Source: Methanobacteriota archaeon (GTDB taxonomy: Archaea; Methanobacteriota; Methanobacteria; Methanobacteriales; Methanobacteriaceae). From it: 64,000 nt of DNA. The stretch is taken from contig JAEYPF010000013.1 of the NCBI GenBank assembly GCA_023411115.1, forward strand, positions 62,001 to 126,000. The letters run 5' to 3'. The notes under the pieces were generated by a model. It worked only from the letters and a program-made list of their open reading frames with translations, ran no database searches and had not been told where the DNA came from. Positions 1 to 8,765 of the stretch are shown here, in pieces. Made by a program: the position numbers and the translations under genes. How positions within the stretch are numbered: position 1 is the first letter of the stretch; every line of letters begins with the position of its first letter.

Positions 1-341
1 TTACAGACAGTGATACTACCGTATTTGGTGCAAAAGTTACGAATTTGACATCTGAACTGGTTGAAAAGATTAGAGCACTTGATGTTGTAACTGCAGTGGC
101 GCAGCAAGATTCCCATGACTTGAAAATTAGCGCATATGGTACTGACGCTCTTAATCAAATTATTGATGCTATCCGTCTTGAAGGCGGCAATATCACATCT
201 ATATCCAATAGCAATGAATCAACACTTGAAGATGTTTTCCTGGCAGTAACTGGTAAGGAAATGCGTGATCAAGCAAGTGAAAAAGCAGCTCCAGTGCACC
301 ATCATGGGCACGGACCTGCACCTAAAGCGAGAGGTAGGTGA
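1..341 (+). CDS. ABC transporter ATP-binding protein, C-terminal part (5' end outside window)
   Basis: The reading frame is open from the window edge and stops with TGA at 339-341. Only the last ~112 residues are present, so Walker motifs are not visible. The fragment matches the C-terminal accessory region (DUF4162 type) of drug or antibiotic exporter ATPases, with the typical STLEDVFLAVTGKEM ending. An unusual His-rich tail (HHHGHGPAPKARGR) follows. The permease gene starts 4 bp downstream, so the two are surely co-translated. The pair would power ATP-driven export at the cytoplasmic membrane; the substrate cannot be told. The His-rich tail could bind metal, which is inference only. Confidence 0.85.
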   Translation, partial: TDSDTTVFGAKVTNLTSELVEKIRALDVVTAVAQQDSHDLKISAYGTDALNQIIDAIRLEGGNITSISNSNESTLEDVFLAVTGKEMRDQASEKAAPVHHHGHGPAPKARGR

Positions 342-345
342 AATC

Positions 346-1524
346 ATGGATGCAATGAAAATGTTAAAGGATAGCTACCATGTAATGGCTAAAGATATGC
401 TTGAGCTTAGACGTAACCGAATGTCACTGGCAGCTCTTTTTATGATGCCATTACTGTTCCTGATAATGTTTGGTTTTATTTTTCCAACTGGTAACACTCA
501 GCTAAACATGCCAGTTGGATTGGTTAACATGGATCATGGGCAGAGCAGCAATGCATTCGTGGCACAGCTTGAAACAGTTAATAATAATACTCATTTCATG
601 ACGTTTACCTCATATTCTAGTGTTGACGATGCCATGACACAAGTAAAAGAGGGAAAGCTGTCGGGTGTGATTATTATACCGAAAGGATTCTCAGATAACG
701 TAACGAATGGAAAATCTGGCACATTCACAGCATATATTGACAACAGCATCCCTCAAAGTTCAGCACAGATCCAGCAGTCGTTATCAAGTACTGTAATCAG
801 CATGAACAACATGCAGGCAATAGTTAATGTCATGAATGTAACTAAATCAACAAATCAATCTGCTCAAGCCATGGTCAATCCTTATTCTACGAATGTCGAA
901 ACATCCATACCGGGTCAGACAAATTACTTCAACTTCCTGGCACCTGGACTGATGATTATGATTGTGATGATGTCAGTCATGACGGGTATTCCTGAAGCCA
1001 TATCAAAAGAAAAGGAATTAGGTACCTTTGATGGAATGTTATCTGCGCCAATCAGTCAAATTTCTGTTATCGTTGGTAAAACAGCAGCACTTTGTACCAG
1101 AGGTTTCATTCAGTGTGTCATAATACTTGCAATTGCCATATTCCTATTTGGAGTTACTATACAGGGAAATATCTTGCTGGCATTCTTTATGCTCCTTCTA
1201 GGTATATTCAGCTTCATAGGAATTGGAATCCTGGCAATATCTACATCTGGAGATCAAGCATCAAGTAGCATGATCGTGAACCTGCTGATGTTCCCAATGA
1301 TGTTCCTTGGAGGTATATTCTATCCAATCCAGCAGATGCCGTGGTTTATGCAGGTTATATCGCAATTCATACCTCTAACCTATGCAGCAGATGCAATGCG
1401 TAAAATAATGCTATTGAATGCAGGTATTGGTGACGTAATGACTCAAATAGTCATACTGGTTGTGTTTGGTATCGTTACAATGGCTATTGCAGTGCCATTA
1501 TTCCGAAAATCAATGACAAGATAA
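346..1524 (+). CDS. ABC-2 type transporter permease
   Basis: This 392-residue membrane protein is the permease partner of the upstream ATPase. One membrane segment lies at about residues 27-47, followed by a ~150-residue extracytoplasmic domain and five C-terminal segments, the layout of ABC-2 (DrrB/YhgE-like) exporters. The signature around ISKEKELGTFDGMLSAPIS is the usual ABC-2 coupling region. I chose the ATG at 346 because GGTAGGTGA lies just before it and the upstream gene ends at 341; the frame itself stays open further upstream. Substrate unknown; drug, lipid or peptide export are all possible. Confidence 0.9.
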   Translation: MDAMKMLKDSYHVMAKDMLELRRNRMSLAALFMMPLLFLIMFGFIFPTGNTQLNMPVGLVNMDHGQSSNAFVAQLETVNNNTHFMTFTSYSSVDDAMTQVKEGKLSGVIIIPKGFSDNVTNGKSGTFTAYIDNSIPQSSAQIQQSLSSTVISMNNMQAIVNVMNVTKSTNQSAQAMVNPYSTNVETSIPGQTNYFNFLAPGLMIMIVMMSVMTGIPEAISKEKELGTFDGMLSAPISQISVIVGKTAALCTRGFIQCVIILAIAIFLFGVTIQGNILLAFFMLLLGIFSFIGIGILAISTSGDQASSSMIVNLLMFPMMFLGGIFYPIQQMPWFMQVISQFIPLTYAADAMRKIMLLNAGIGDVMTQIVILVVFGIVTMAIAVPLFRKSMTR

Positions 1525-1637
1525 ATTAGGCGGAATAAAGTGAAAAAAAGAAAATATTTATGTGGGATAGTGGATTAAATCCACTGTTCTTATTTATTTA
1601 GAATTTACTAAGAAAACAATTAATATGATAATTTAAA

Positions 1638-1662
1638 GCCCTCGAAAACACAGTGTTCGGGG
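1638..1662. repeat. imperfect inverted repeat upstream of the QueG-like gene
   Basis: GCCCTCGAAAACA and TGTTCGGGGC form an imperfect stem around CAG. It lies about 45 bp before the next gene start and resembles the better palindromes near 26.5, 50.1, 50.7 and 59.6 kb. It could be a terminator for the ABC genes or a leader element for the next gene. Confidence 0.45.
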
Positions 1663-1704
1663 CATAAAAAATTAAAATTTTTTAAAGCCAAAGGACGTAA
1701 TATT

Positions 1705-2175
1705 ATGGGATTTGGGGATACAATACGAAAAGTTATTGAAGAAGAATGTGAGGATTATTTTTTAGGTATTGCAGACTTATCTAGTACAAAAAATGATATA
1801 ATTGAACAATACGGGTCGTTTTTTTCCCAATATCCGCGAGCAATCTCCATAGGAATTACAATACCTTATAAAATCACTGATGAATTATTGATGAGTGAAA
1901 ATACTGGAGTTTATAAAGAAACAAACTGTCAATTAAACACTATTACAACACATTTAAGCAGTTTATTACAACAGAAAGGATATAAAACATTGGCTGTGCC
2001 TAAATCAAAACGAATGAACGATGAAACATTTATTTCAATACATAAATTAGCTGCAAATCTGGCAGATCTTGGCGAAATTGAAAAAAGCGGCTTACTTGTA
2101 ACACCAGAAGTAGGCCATGGCGTTAACTGGGGGACAGTGCTTACAGATGCTCCAGTTGAAGCAATTAATTTATAA
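1705..2175 (+). CDS. truncated QueG-like (epoxyqueuosine reductase N-terminal-like) protein
   Basis: This 156-residue protein resembles the N-terminal cobalamin-binding part of QueG-type proteins: an early AISIGITIPYK segment, a histidine region (SIHKLAANLADLGEIEKSG replaces the usual HKTAATRAGLGWIGK), and an ending GLLVTPEVGHGVNWGTVLTDAPVE. It stops exactly where the family's double 4Fe-4S domain (CGxCxxCxxACP) should begin, and no such motif follows in any frame before the next gene at 2201. The key glycines and tryptophan of the core motif are altered. Redox activity is therefore doubtful; a binding role or a decaying paralogue is more likely. The downstream methyltransferase starts 25 bp later and may share its transcript. 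Confidence 0.6.
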   Translation: MGFGDTIRKVIEEECEDYFLGIADLSSTKNDIIEQYGSFFSQYPRAISIGITIPYKITDELLMSENTGVYKETNCQLNTITTHLSSLLQQKGYKTLAVPKSKRMNDETFISIHKLAANLADLGEIEKSGLLVTPEVGHGVNWGTVLTDAPVEAINL

Positions 2176-2200
2176 TCTTTAGCTCATTAGGAGATTTAAT

Positions 2201-2764
2201 ATGTTTACAAACTACAGATTGAAAATGTTAAATAGAGAAGCTGCTTCGCCTGGAAATAAACCTGATTCAATAGTAAAAAATCTTGAAATATATGATGGAG
2301 ATATTATTGGGGATATTGGTACTGGAGGGGGATATTTTACCTTTGAATTTTCAAAAAAGGTGGGTAAAAATGGTAAGGTATATGCAATTGATACCAATCA
2401 GAAATCACTGGATTTTATAAAGGATAAATCAATTAAAAGGGAAATTAATAACATTAAAACAGTGCCGGCAAATGAAAATGGGTTGTATTTACCAGAAAAA
2501 GTTGATCTGTTCTTTTTAAGGAATGTATTCCATCATTTATCTAAACAGGAGGAATACTTTAAAAATGTAAAACAATTTCTAAAGGATGATGGAAAAATAG
2601 CCATAATAGATTATAAAAAGAAAGGATTTAGTTTTACAGGTATTTTTGGCCATTATACTCCTGAAGGAGTCTTAATTAGTAAAATGGAGAATGCAGGGTT
2701 CAGCGTGTTTCAAAAGTTTGATTTTTTACCTGAGCAGTCATTTATTATTTTTAAAATGAAATAA
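2201..2764 (+). CDS. class I SAM-dependent methyltransferase
   Basis: This 187-residue protein has a Rossmann methyltransferase core. SAM motif I is GDIGTGGGYFTFEF at about residues 37-50, the acidic end of strand 2 is VYAIDTN, and motif IV/post-I is LFFLRNVFHHL. The layout is UbiE/ArsM-like without a recognisable specificity domain. AGGAGAT precedes the ATG. It follows the QueG-like gene closely on the same strand. Small-molecule methylation is likely; the substrate is unknown. Confidence 0.8.
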   Translation: MFTNYRLKMLNREAASPGNKPDSIVKNLEIYDGDIIGDIGTGGGYFTFEFSKKVGKNGKVYAIDTNQKSLDFIKDKSIKREINNIKTVPANENGLYLPEKVDLFFLRNVFHHLSKQEEYFKNVKQFLKDDGKIAIIDYKKKGFSFTGIFGHYTPEGVLISKMENAGFSVFQKFDFLPEQSFIIFKMK

Positions 2765-2895
2765 TTTATCTACTTTTATTTAATTATTTTAGTAATTTAC
2801 AGCTTATGCAGGCTAGCTTACTATATTCCATGGGGAATGAATTTAGAAAGATTTAATAAACATTCTAAATTAATTTATTAAATAATGGTGATAAA

Positions 2896-3651
2896 ATGAA
2901 GCAGTGGTACGAAGAACTCTTTACAAATTACGCTGATAAATATGAAAAGGAGATTTATACCCAGGGAACACTTGGGGAAGTTGATTTTATAGAAAAAGAA
3001 ATAGCTTATGATAAAAACTGTAAAATTCTCGATATTGGCTGTGGGACAGGCAGACATGATATAGAACTTGCAAAAAGGGGTTATAATGTCACTGGAATTG
3101 ATCTATCTTCGTCAATGCTAGCAAAAGCAAGAGAAAAAGCTGCAAAATCTGATGTAAACGTGGATTTCCAACTGGCAGATGCTAGAAAATTGCAGTTTGA
3201 ACATCAGTTTGATGTGGTAATTATGCTTTGTGAAGGCGGTTTTTCTTTAATGGAAACTGACGAGATGAACTTTGAGATCTTAAAAAATGCTGCTAAGGCA
3301 TTAAAAAAGAATGGAAAATTGATATTTACAACCTTAAATGGTCTTTATCCTCTTTATCACTCTGTTAAAGATTTTATAAATTCCAACGCGGTGGAGGGTG
3401 TGAGTGAAGGAAATTCATTTGATCTCATGACCTTCCGTGATATATCTAACTTTGAGATGGAGGATGACGATGGAAATTCGAAGGTTTTAGAATGTAATGA
3501 GCGTTATTACGTGCCTTCTGAAATTACATGGCTCCTTAAATCCCTGAATTTCAGTAAAATTGATATATTTGGCTGTGAGTTAGGAAATTTCAGTAGAAAT
3601 GATGCATTAACCACAGAAGACTATGAAATGCTTGTTATAGCTGAATTATAA
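2896..3651 (+). CDS. class I SAM-dependent methyltransferase
   Basis: A complete 251-residue methyltransferase. Motif I is ILDIGCGTGRHDIEL at about residues 45-59, motif II is VTGIDLSSSML, and DVVIMLCEGGFSLM is the post-II segment; the C-terminal third is a substrate cap (RYYVPSEITWLLKS). The start is fixed by GGTGATAAA before the ATG. It has its own 130-bp leader, so it is probably a separate transcript from the gene at 2201. The order of motifs is like small-molecule methyltransferases of the Methyltransf_25 type. Substrate not identifiable. Confidence 0.85.
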   Translation: MKQWYEELFTNYADKYEKEIYTQGTLGEVDFIEKEIAYDKNCKILDIGCGTGRHDIELAKRGYNVTGIDLSSSMLAKAREKAAKSDVNVDFQLADARKLQFEHQFDVVIMLCEGGFSLMETDEMNFEILKNAAKALKKNGKLIFTTLNGLYPLYHSVKDFINSNAVEGVSEGNSFDLMTFRDISNFEMEDDDGNSKVLECNERYYVPSEITWLLKSLNFSKIDIFGCELGNFSRNDALTTEDYEMLVIAEL

Positions 3652-3701
3652 AAAGTTTTTTATTCTTTTTTCTATAAATGCTAAGTCATTTAAAAAAGAG
3701 T

Positions 3702-3772
3702 AGTCCCTGGCGGAGTCGAACCGCCGTCGAAAGGTCCAGAGCCTCACAGGATTACCACTACCCCAAGGGACT
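3702..3772 (-). tRNA. tRNA-Gln (anticodon CTG)
   Basis: A 71-nt cloverleaf folds on the minus strand: acceptor AGTCCCT/AGGGACT, D-arm GGG/CCT, anticodon loop CTCTGGA giving CTG, and T-arm GGCGG-TTCGACT-CCGCC. No CCA is encoded. The top pair of the anticodon stem is a T-T mismatch. In methanogens Gln-tRNA is made by charging with Glu and then GatDE amidation. Confidence 0.93.
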
Positions 3773-3916
3773 AATAAAAAATTATATTTTGTAATTTTGG
3801 TATAAATATTTTTGGATATAATTTAACTTTTCAATTTTTAATACATGTATATTTGGCTATTGCTCTTTTAATGTATGGATGCACATATATTATTTATTAA
3901 GTTAGGCGTGATTTTA

Positions 3917-4771
3917 ATGGAAAGCATGATAAATGGAATCAAAATGCATTATATTGATGTTGGAAACCCAGATGCACTTCCAGTAGTCCTAATTCATGGA
4001 ATGACCTTTGACCATAGGTCATGGTATCCTCAAATTGAGATTTTAAAGCAGAATTACCGTGTAATTGCCTATGATATAAGGGGGCATGGTAAAACTGGTG
4101 TTGGTGATGGTCATTATACCTATAAGTTATTTGTAAATGATTTGATAGCGTTACTTGATTATTTAGAAGTGAATGAAGCTGTTCTTTGTGGGCTTTCAAT
4201 GGGAGGGGCCATTGCGATCCGTGCGTTTGAGATACATCCTGAAAGAATTAAAGTACTTGTGCTTTGTGATACAAGAAGTGAAGCAGATTCAAACGAAACA
4301 AAATATTGGCGGGAAGATTCTATTGAATCTATTAAACAGAATGGACTGGAAAAATTTGCTGATGAATTTATAAAAGCTATTTTTGCCCCTGGATTTAAAG
4401 AAAAGTCGAATGAAGTGGAGTTAATTAAAAATACAATTCTTTCATCATCTCCCCTTGGAATTTGTGGTACACTACTTGCACAAGCTGCAAGAACAGATAT
4501 GACTCATGTACTTCCTGAAATCAACGTTCCAACACTTATTATGATTGGAGAAAATGATAATTTTACTCCTTTTGAGTCATCAAAGCTAATGCATAAGGGG
4601 ATATTTGATTCTGAGCTTAAAATAATACCTGAAGCCGGACATGTCAGCAATCTTGAAAACACAGATAAATTTAACGAATATCTTCTTGAATTTCTGGAAA
4701 AAAGATTGAAATTTAAGCCTAATATAAATTCCAAAAGAGAAATGAATAAACGCCCTGATTTGGTTAATTAG
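3917..4771 (+). CDS. alpha/beta hydrolase
   Basis: An alpha/beta-hydrolase of about 284 residues. The oxyanion motif is LIHGMTFDHRSW, the nucleophile elbow CGLSMGGA (Ser near residue 95), the acid lies in MIGENDNFTP, and the catalytic His is in EAGHVSNLEN. This is the 3-oxoadipate enol-lactonase/esterase type. The frame opens at 3875 but the internal ATG at 3917 follows GGCGTGAT at a good distance and begins directly at the conserved core, so I chose it. The end overlaps the end of the convergent MFS gene by 8 bp. Substrate unknown. Confidence 0.85.
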   Translation: MESMINGIKMHYIDVGNPDALPVVLIHGMTFDHRSWYPQIEILKQNYRVIAYDIRGHGKTGVGDGHYTYKLFVNDLIALLDYLEVNEAVLCGLSMGGAIAIRAFEIHPERIKVLVLCDTRSEADSNETKYWREDSIESIKQNGLEKFADEFIKAIFAPGFKEKSNEVELIKNTILSSSPLGICGTLLAQAARTDMTHVLPEINVPTLIMIGENDNFTPFESSKLMHKGIFDSELKIIPEAGHVSNLENTDKFNEYLLEFLEKRLKFKPNINSKREMNKRPDLVN

Positions 4772-6089
4772 GAAGTTCATCGTCGTGAACTATTTTTTTA
4801 GGAATGTTATTTTGTGGTTCCTCTAACACTTCTAATTTCCTGCCTTTGGTTTCAGGTAGTGTCCATATCCAGATTCCGGTTAATAGAGCAAAGATCGCTG
4901 CAAGGAAAATTCCAGCCCCTAGTGAGTATTTAGTTGCAATAAGAGCAATAACAACAGGGGTAAAAAACTGCACGCCCCTCGCAAGATTAAATGCAGATCC
5001 TGATGCAGTATTCCTGATTTTTGTAGGGAACAATTCTGAAAATAATGCCCCATAACCTCCAAAAATACCTGTTCCAAATCCAACAAGGAACATGAAACTT
5101 AAAATGACTATAGGATTGGCAACAATTAGATTCCAGAAAGCTGTTATCATTACAAGTCCAAGGGCCATTATAGCTGAATAAATGGTATAAGTAGGCCTTC
5201 GTCCAATCCAATCTGCAACAAATCCAAAGGAAAGATAACCACAAAAGCCACCTAACTGTGTTACAATTACCCATAATGCTGAATTAACAAGGGAAAGGTG
5301 TCTTTCATTTTGAAGGTAATCTGGCATCCAGGAATATGTGAACCAGTAGGCTGACATTCCAAAGATTGCCAGAATCAGTGCTAAGAGAAATGTCTTTCGA
5401 TATTCCTTTGAGAAGAGCATTAAAAATTCACTATTTGCTACTCTAGTTTTTAAGTTTATAAACCCATGTTGAACGGTTTCACTCTGTTTTTTAAGCCATA
5501 CATCAGATTCTGGAAGTTTTCTCCTTATGATTATAACCATTAATGCAGGTAAAGCTGATATAAAAAAGCTTTCTCTCCATCCAATAATTGGTGTAAGAAA
5601 TCCCCCAACAATTGAGGCTAATATTATTCCTATGGGAGCTCCTGTTTGCATGAATGAGCCAAATCTTCCTCTAAATTTTGCAGGGAACGTTTCACCAATA
5701 TAAGTCTGCCCTGTAGCCCATTCACCTCCAACACCAAGTCCTGTAATAATTCTAAATAATATTAGGGTTTCTAGGCTTGTTGCAAATCCACATAATAATG
5801 TACCTGCGCTATATATTAAAACAGTCAACTGGAGCACTGTTTTACGCCCATATTTATCAGACAATATCCCAAAAATAACTCCTCCAATTGCAGTGGCTAA
5901 TAGGGATATTCCAAGGGCATAGGAAAGCATTACAGTAGACAGGTGAAGTTCTTTACCTATTGGAATAACTAAAAAAGTAAACAGGATTAAATCATAAAAA
6001 TCAAATACCCAGCCAGCCCAGCTAAGCCCTAAAATTTTGTAGTGATCTTTAGTAGGGCTTTTATATTGATTTAGCATTAATTTGCCCAT
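4764..6089 (-). CDS. MFS transporter (sugar/organic acid porter type)
   Basis: A 441-residue, 12-helix major facilitator. The loop 2-3 signature GILSDKYGRKT is present, and GLGVGGEWATGQTYIGETFPAKFRGR matches the metabolite:H+ symporter and SHS/aromatic-acid families; helix 8-9 carries VADWIGRRPTY. GGGAG lies 9 bases before the ATG. It should import an organic acid or sugar-like compound across the cytoplasmic membrane by proton symport. It is convergent with the alpha/beta hydrolase (tails overlap by 8 bp) and divergent from the PEP-mutase-like gene at 6376. Such porters are more typical of bacteria, so lateral acquisition is plausible. Confidence 0.88.
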   Translation of the reverse strand: MGKLMLNQYKSPTKDHYKILGLSWAGWVFDFYDLILFTFLVIPIGKELHLSTVMLSYALGISLLATAIGGVIFGILSDKYGRKTVLQLTVLIYSAGTLLCGFATSLETLILFRIITGLGVGGEWATGQTYIGETFPAKFRGRFGSFMQTGAPIGIILASIVGGFLTPIIGWRESFFISALPALMVIIIRRKLPESDVWLKKQSETVQHGFINLKTRVANSEFLMLFSKEYRKTFLLALILAIFGMSAYWFTYSWMPDYLQNERHLSLVNSALWVIVTQLGGFCGYLSFGFVADWIGRRPTYTIYSAIMALGLVMITAFWNLIVANPIVILSFMFLVGFGTGIFGGYGALFSELFPTKIRNTASGSAFNLARGVQFFTPVVIALIATKYSLGAGIFLAAIFALLTGIWIWTLPETKGRKLEVLEEPQNNIPKKIVHDDELPN

Positions 6090-6375
6090 GATTATAACTC
6101 CCTGACCGATATAGGATTAAATTAGTATGGTATATAAAAAGAAAGCATATAAATTTTACTTATTTAATATAAATTTTAATCAGCACATTTAATGGAGTCA
6201 TATATAAAACTGATTATATGTGAGAAATGAAATTTGAATTACTTGAATAGACCACATAACTGTTAAATACGCTTTTTTACAGACAGAAATAATAAGTGTT
6301 TGACAATATAAACTTCGAACAATGTAACACGCTTAATAATCTAGAATTAAATATATTAATTTAGAAGGGATTTTA

Positions 6376-7206
6376 ATGAAAAGCAAAAAACTCAAAAAGC
6401 TTCTAAGTTCTGACGAAATGCTCATCATGCCAGATGCTTATGATCCAATAAGCGCTAAATTAATTGAAAATGCAGGATTTAATGCTGTACAGTGTTCGGG
6501 ATATAGTTTTTCAATTGCTGCAGGTTACAAACAGGAAATTGATATTACTCTTGATGAAAATATTGAAATGACCCGTAGAATTGTAGAAGCAGTGAATGTT
6601 CCAGTTATGGCCGATGCTGAGGATGGATACGGTGGCCCTGAAAATGTAATAGATACCGTTGAAAGGTTTATTGAATCAGGTGTTGCTGGACTTAACATCG
6701 AAGATCAAATTCCAAATAGCAAAGGAAATTTGTCTGTTGTTGATGCAGACTTAATGGCACAAAAAATTATAATTGCAAGGGAAACTGCGGAAATAGAAAA
6801 TTGTTCAGATTTTATAATAAATGGGAGAACGGATGCATTAAGGTCAATCAATGATAGGGATGAAGGTTTAGAAATAGCAATAGATCGTGCTAACATGTAT
6901 CTTGAATCAGGTGCAGATTTAGCGTTTATAACATATGTGGCAACACTTGATGAAGTCAAAAAAATTACAAAAGAAGTTAAAGGTCCAGTAAGTATTGCTG
7001 CAGGGCAGCCTTACAACATAAATGAATTTTCAATCAGTGATTTAAAGGAATGTGGAGTCGCTAGAGTAAGTATACCTACACTGCTCATATTTTCAAGTCT
7101 CAGTGCCATTAGAAAATCCCTGGAATTTATCAATAATGATAATATGGTGAAAACTACCCGGTTTTTATATTCTGCTGAAGATCTAAGTGAATTATTAACT
7201 AAATAA
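6376..7206 (+). CDS. isocitrate lyase/PEP mutase superfamily protein
   Basis: A 276-residue TIM-barrel enzyme of the ICL/PEP phosphonomutase superfamily. Visible motifs are MPDAYDPISAKLIENAGF at the N-terminus, metal-binding ADAEDGYGGPENV near residue 78, GLNIEDQ near residue 111, and INGRTDAL near residue 150. The catalytic KKCGH loop of isocitrate and methylisocitrate lyases is absent: after EDQ the sequence reads IPNSKGN. It is therefore not a classical lyase. PEP mutase, phosphonopyruvate hydrolase, oxaloacetate decarboxylase or carboxyvinyl-phosphonate-type chemistry remain open. AGAAGGGAT precedes the ATG. The transglutaminase-like gene follows by 14 bp. Confidence 0.82.
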   Translation: MKSKKLKKLLSSDEMLIMPDAYDPISAKLIENAGFNAVQCSGYSFSIAAGYKQEIDITLDENIEMTRRIVEAVNVPVMADAEDGYGGPENVIDTVERFIESGVAGLNIEDQIPNSKGNLSVVDADLMAQKIIIARETAEIENCSDFIINGRTDALRSINDRDEGLEIAIDRANMYLESGADLAFITYVATLDEVKKITKEVKGPVSIAAGQPYNINEFSISDLKECGVARVSIPTLLIFSSLSAIRKSLEFINNDNMVKTTRFLYSAEDLSELLTK

Positions 7207-7220
7207 GTTAAGGTGCATAA

Positions 7221-7826
7221 ATGAGATTAGTTCAGAAAACCTTTGATATAAACAAATATCTCGTTTCATCTGATATTATAGATTTTGAGATTCCAAATAT
7301 TCAAGGGACTGCTATGGATTTATCTAAAGATATCGAGGATGAAATTCAGCTGATAAAAAGGGTTTATGAGTTTGTACGGGATGAGATTTCTCATTCAATG
7401 GATATTAACCGCAGTGAAGTAATTTTTAGGGCTTCAGACGTGTTAAAATATAAACATGGTTTGTGCTTTGCAAATTCTCACTTACTGGCTGCTATTTTAA
7501 GATATTTAGATATTCCAACCGGATTCTGCTATCAAAAACTTGAATTTGACGGAGAATTTGGTCTGCATGGGCTAAATGCAGTTTTCATTAAGGGTTTGGA
7601 TAAATGGATAAGGTTAGACGCCCGTGGAAATGAAAACGGAATTAATGCAAAATTTAGTACAGATAAGGAATTTTTAGCCTACTCACCAAAACCAGAAAAC
7701 GGTGAAATTGATTTTCCAACTATATATTCAGAGCCAGATAAAAAAGTAGTTGAAATATTGAAGCAGAGTAACGATTTAACTGAAGCATTAGATAAAATAT
7801 TCAACACTAACTGGTTATTAGGCTGA
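7221..7826 (+). CDS. transglutaminase-like domain protein
   Basis: A 201-residue cytoplasmic protein with the transglutaminase/protease-like triad: Cys in KHGLCFANSHLLAAILR, His in FGLHGLNAVFI and Asp in KWIRLDARGN. No signal peptide is seen. Proteins of this size and motif are usually thiol amidases or proteases rather than cross-linkers. AAGGTGC precedes the ATG and the gap to the PEP-mutase-like gene is only 14 bp, so the two probably form an operon and may act in one pathway. The natural substrate is unknown. Confidence 0.8.
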   Translation: MRLVQKTFDINKYLVSSDIIDFEIPNIQGTAMDLSKDIEDEIQLIKRVYEFVRDEISHSMDINRSEVIFRASDVLKYKHGLCFANSHLLAAILRYLDIPTGFCYQKLEFDGEFGLHGLNAVFIKGLDKWIRLDARGNENGINAKFSTDKEFLAYSPKPENGEIDFPTIYSEPDKKVVEILKQSNDLTEALDKIFNTNWLLG

Positions 7827-8038
7827 TATTTTAAGCCAAATCTATTAAATAAGTTTGTAATCATAGTATATGTTCTCTTATTTTTTGTTTAACGTACATA
7901 TGTGTTCTGTAAAGTTTTAAATAGTACTATGCAGTATAAGGGTTACTCATAGTCATTTAAATCTTTAGTGTTTGATCTTATTATTTCTTTAAATAAGTTA
8001 TTAATAACCAGCATTCATGATTGAAGAAGAGTGTAACA

Positions 8039-8725
8039 ATGAAAAAATTTGAATTAGAGGATATTGTAATTATAGGGAGGACTTTTGAAGAATATTATAA
8101 AATGTTTGAGCTTAATGAAATATCTAAAGATAATAAGGTTTTAGACACGGCATCTGGTGTGAGCTCTTTTTGTGCAGAAGCCAATTTAAAGGGGTACAAT
8201 GTTACAGCAGCTGATAGGATTTATAGCTTTCCTTCACATGTAATTGAAAAAAAATGCGCTAAAGATCTTGAAGTAGTGTTAGAAAAACTACATGACGTTA
8301 TAAATTCGTATAAATGGGATTATTATAAAGATATCGATGGTTTGAGAGAAAAGAGGGAGTCTGCTTACAGGGCATTTATAACAGATTTTAAAGAAAAAGG
8401 AAATAGCAAGTACATCCGCACTGAATTTCCTGAGACTCAATTTGAGGAAAATCAGTTCACAGTAGCTCTTGTTTCTCATTTCCTGTTTTTATACGATGAA
8501 CATCTGGATTATGAATTCCATAAAAAGACGATTTCAGAACTAATAAAGGTAACTTCACATGAAATAAGGATATTTCCAGTTGTTAATTTGAGATATAAGA
8601 GATCCTTATTTCTTGATAAGTTAATGGAAGATCCTGAATTTGCAGACTATGAAATGGAAATTAAAAAAGTGGATTATGAATTCCTGAAGAATGGAAATGA
8701 AATGTTAAAGATCAGGATAAGATAG
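8039..8725 (+). CDS. SAM methyltransferase-like protein
   Basis: About 228 residues with a degenerate Rossmann start VLDTASGVSSFCAEANLKGYNVTAADRIYSF, which fits motif I and II of class I methyltransferases, though the GxGxG is reduced to ASGVSS. The central part is helical and charged, and the C-terminus carries FTVALVSHFLFLYDE, like motif IV. The frame opens with TTG at 8021, but the ATG at 8039 follows AGAAGAGTG and is the likelier start. It may have lost SAM binding or use an unusual pocket. Function unknown. Confidence 0.65.
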   Translation: MKKFELEDIVIIGRTFEEYYKMFELNEISKDNKVLDTASGVSSFCAEANLKGYNVTAADRIYSFPSHVIEKKCAKDLEVVLEKLHDVINSYKWDYYKDIDGLREKRESAYRAFITDFKEKGNSKYIRTEFPETQFEENQFTVALVSHFLFLYDEHLDYEFHKKTISELIKVTSHEIRIFPVVNLRYKRSLFLDKLMEDPEFADYEMEIKKVDYEFLKNGNEMLKIRIR

Positions 8726-8765
8726 AAATTTAATTAATTAATATGATATAAAGGGATGTATTTTT

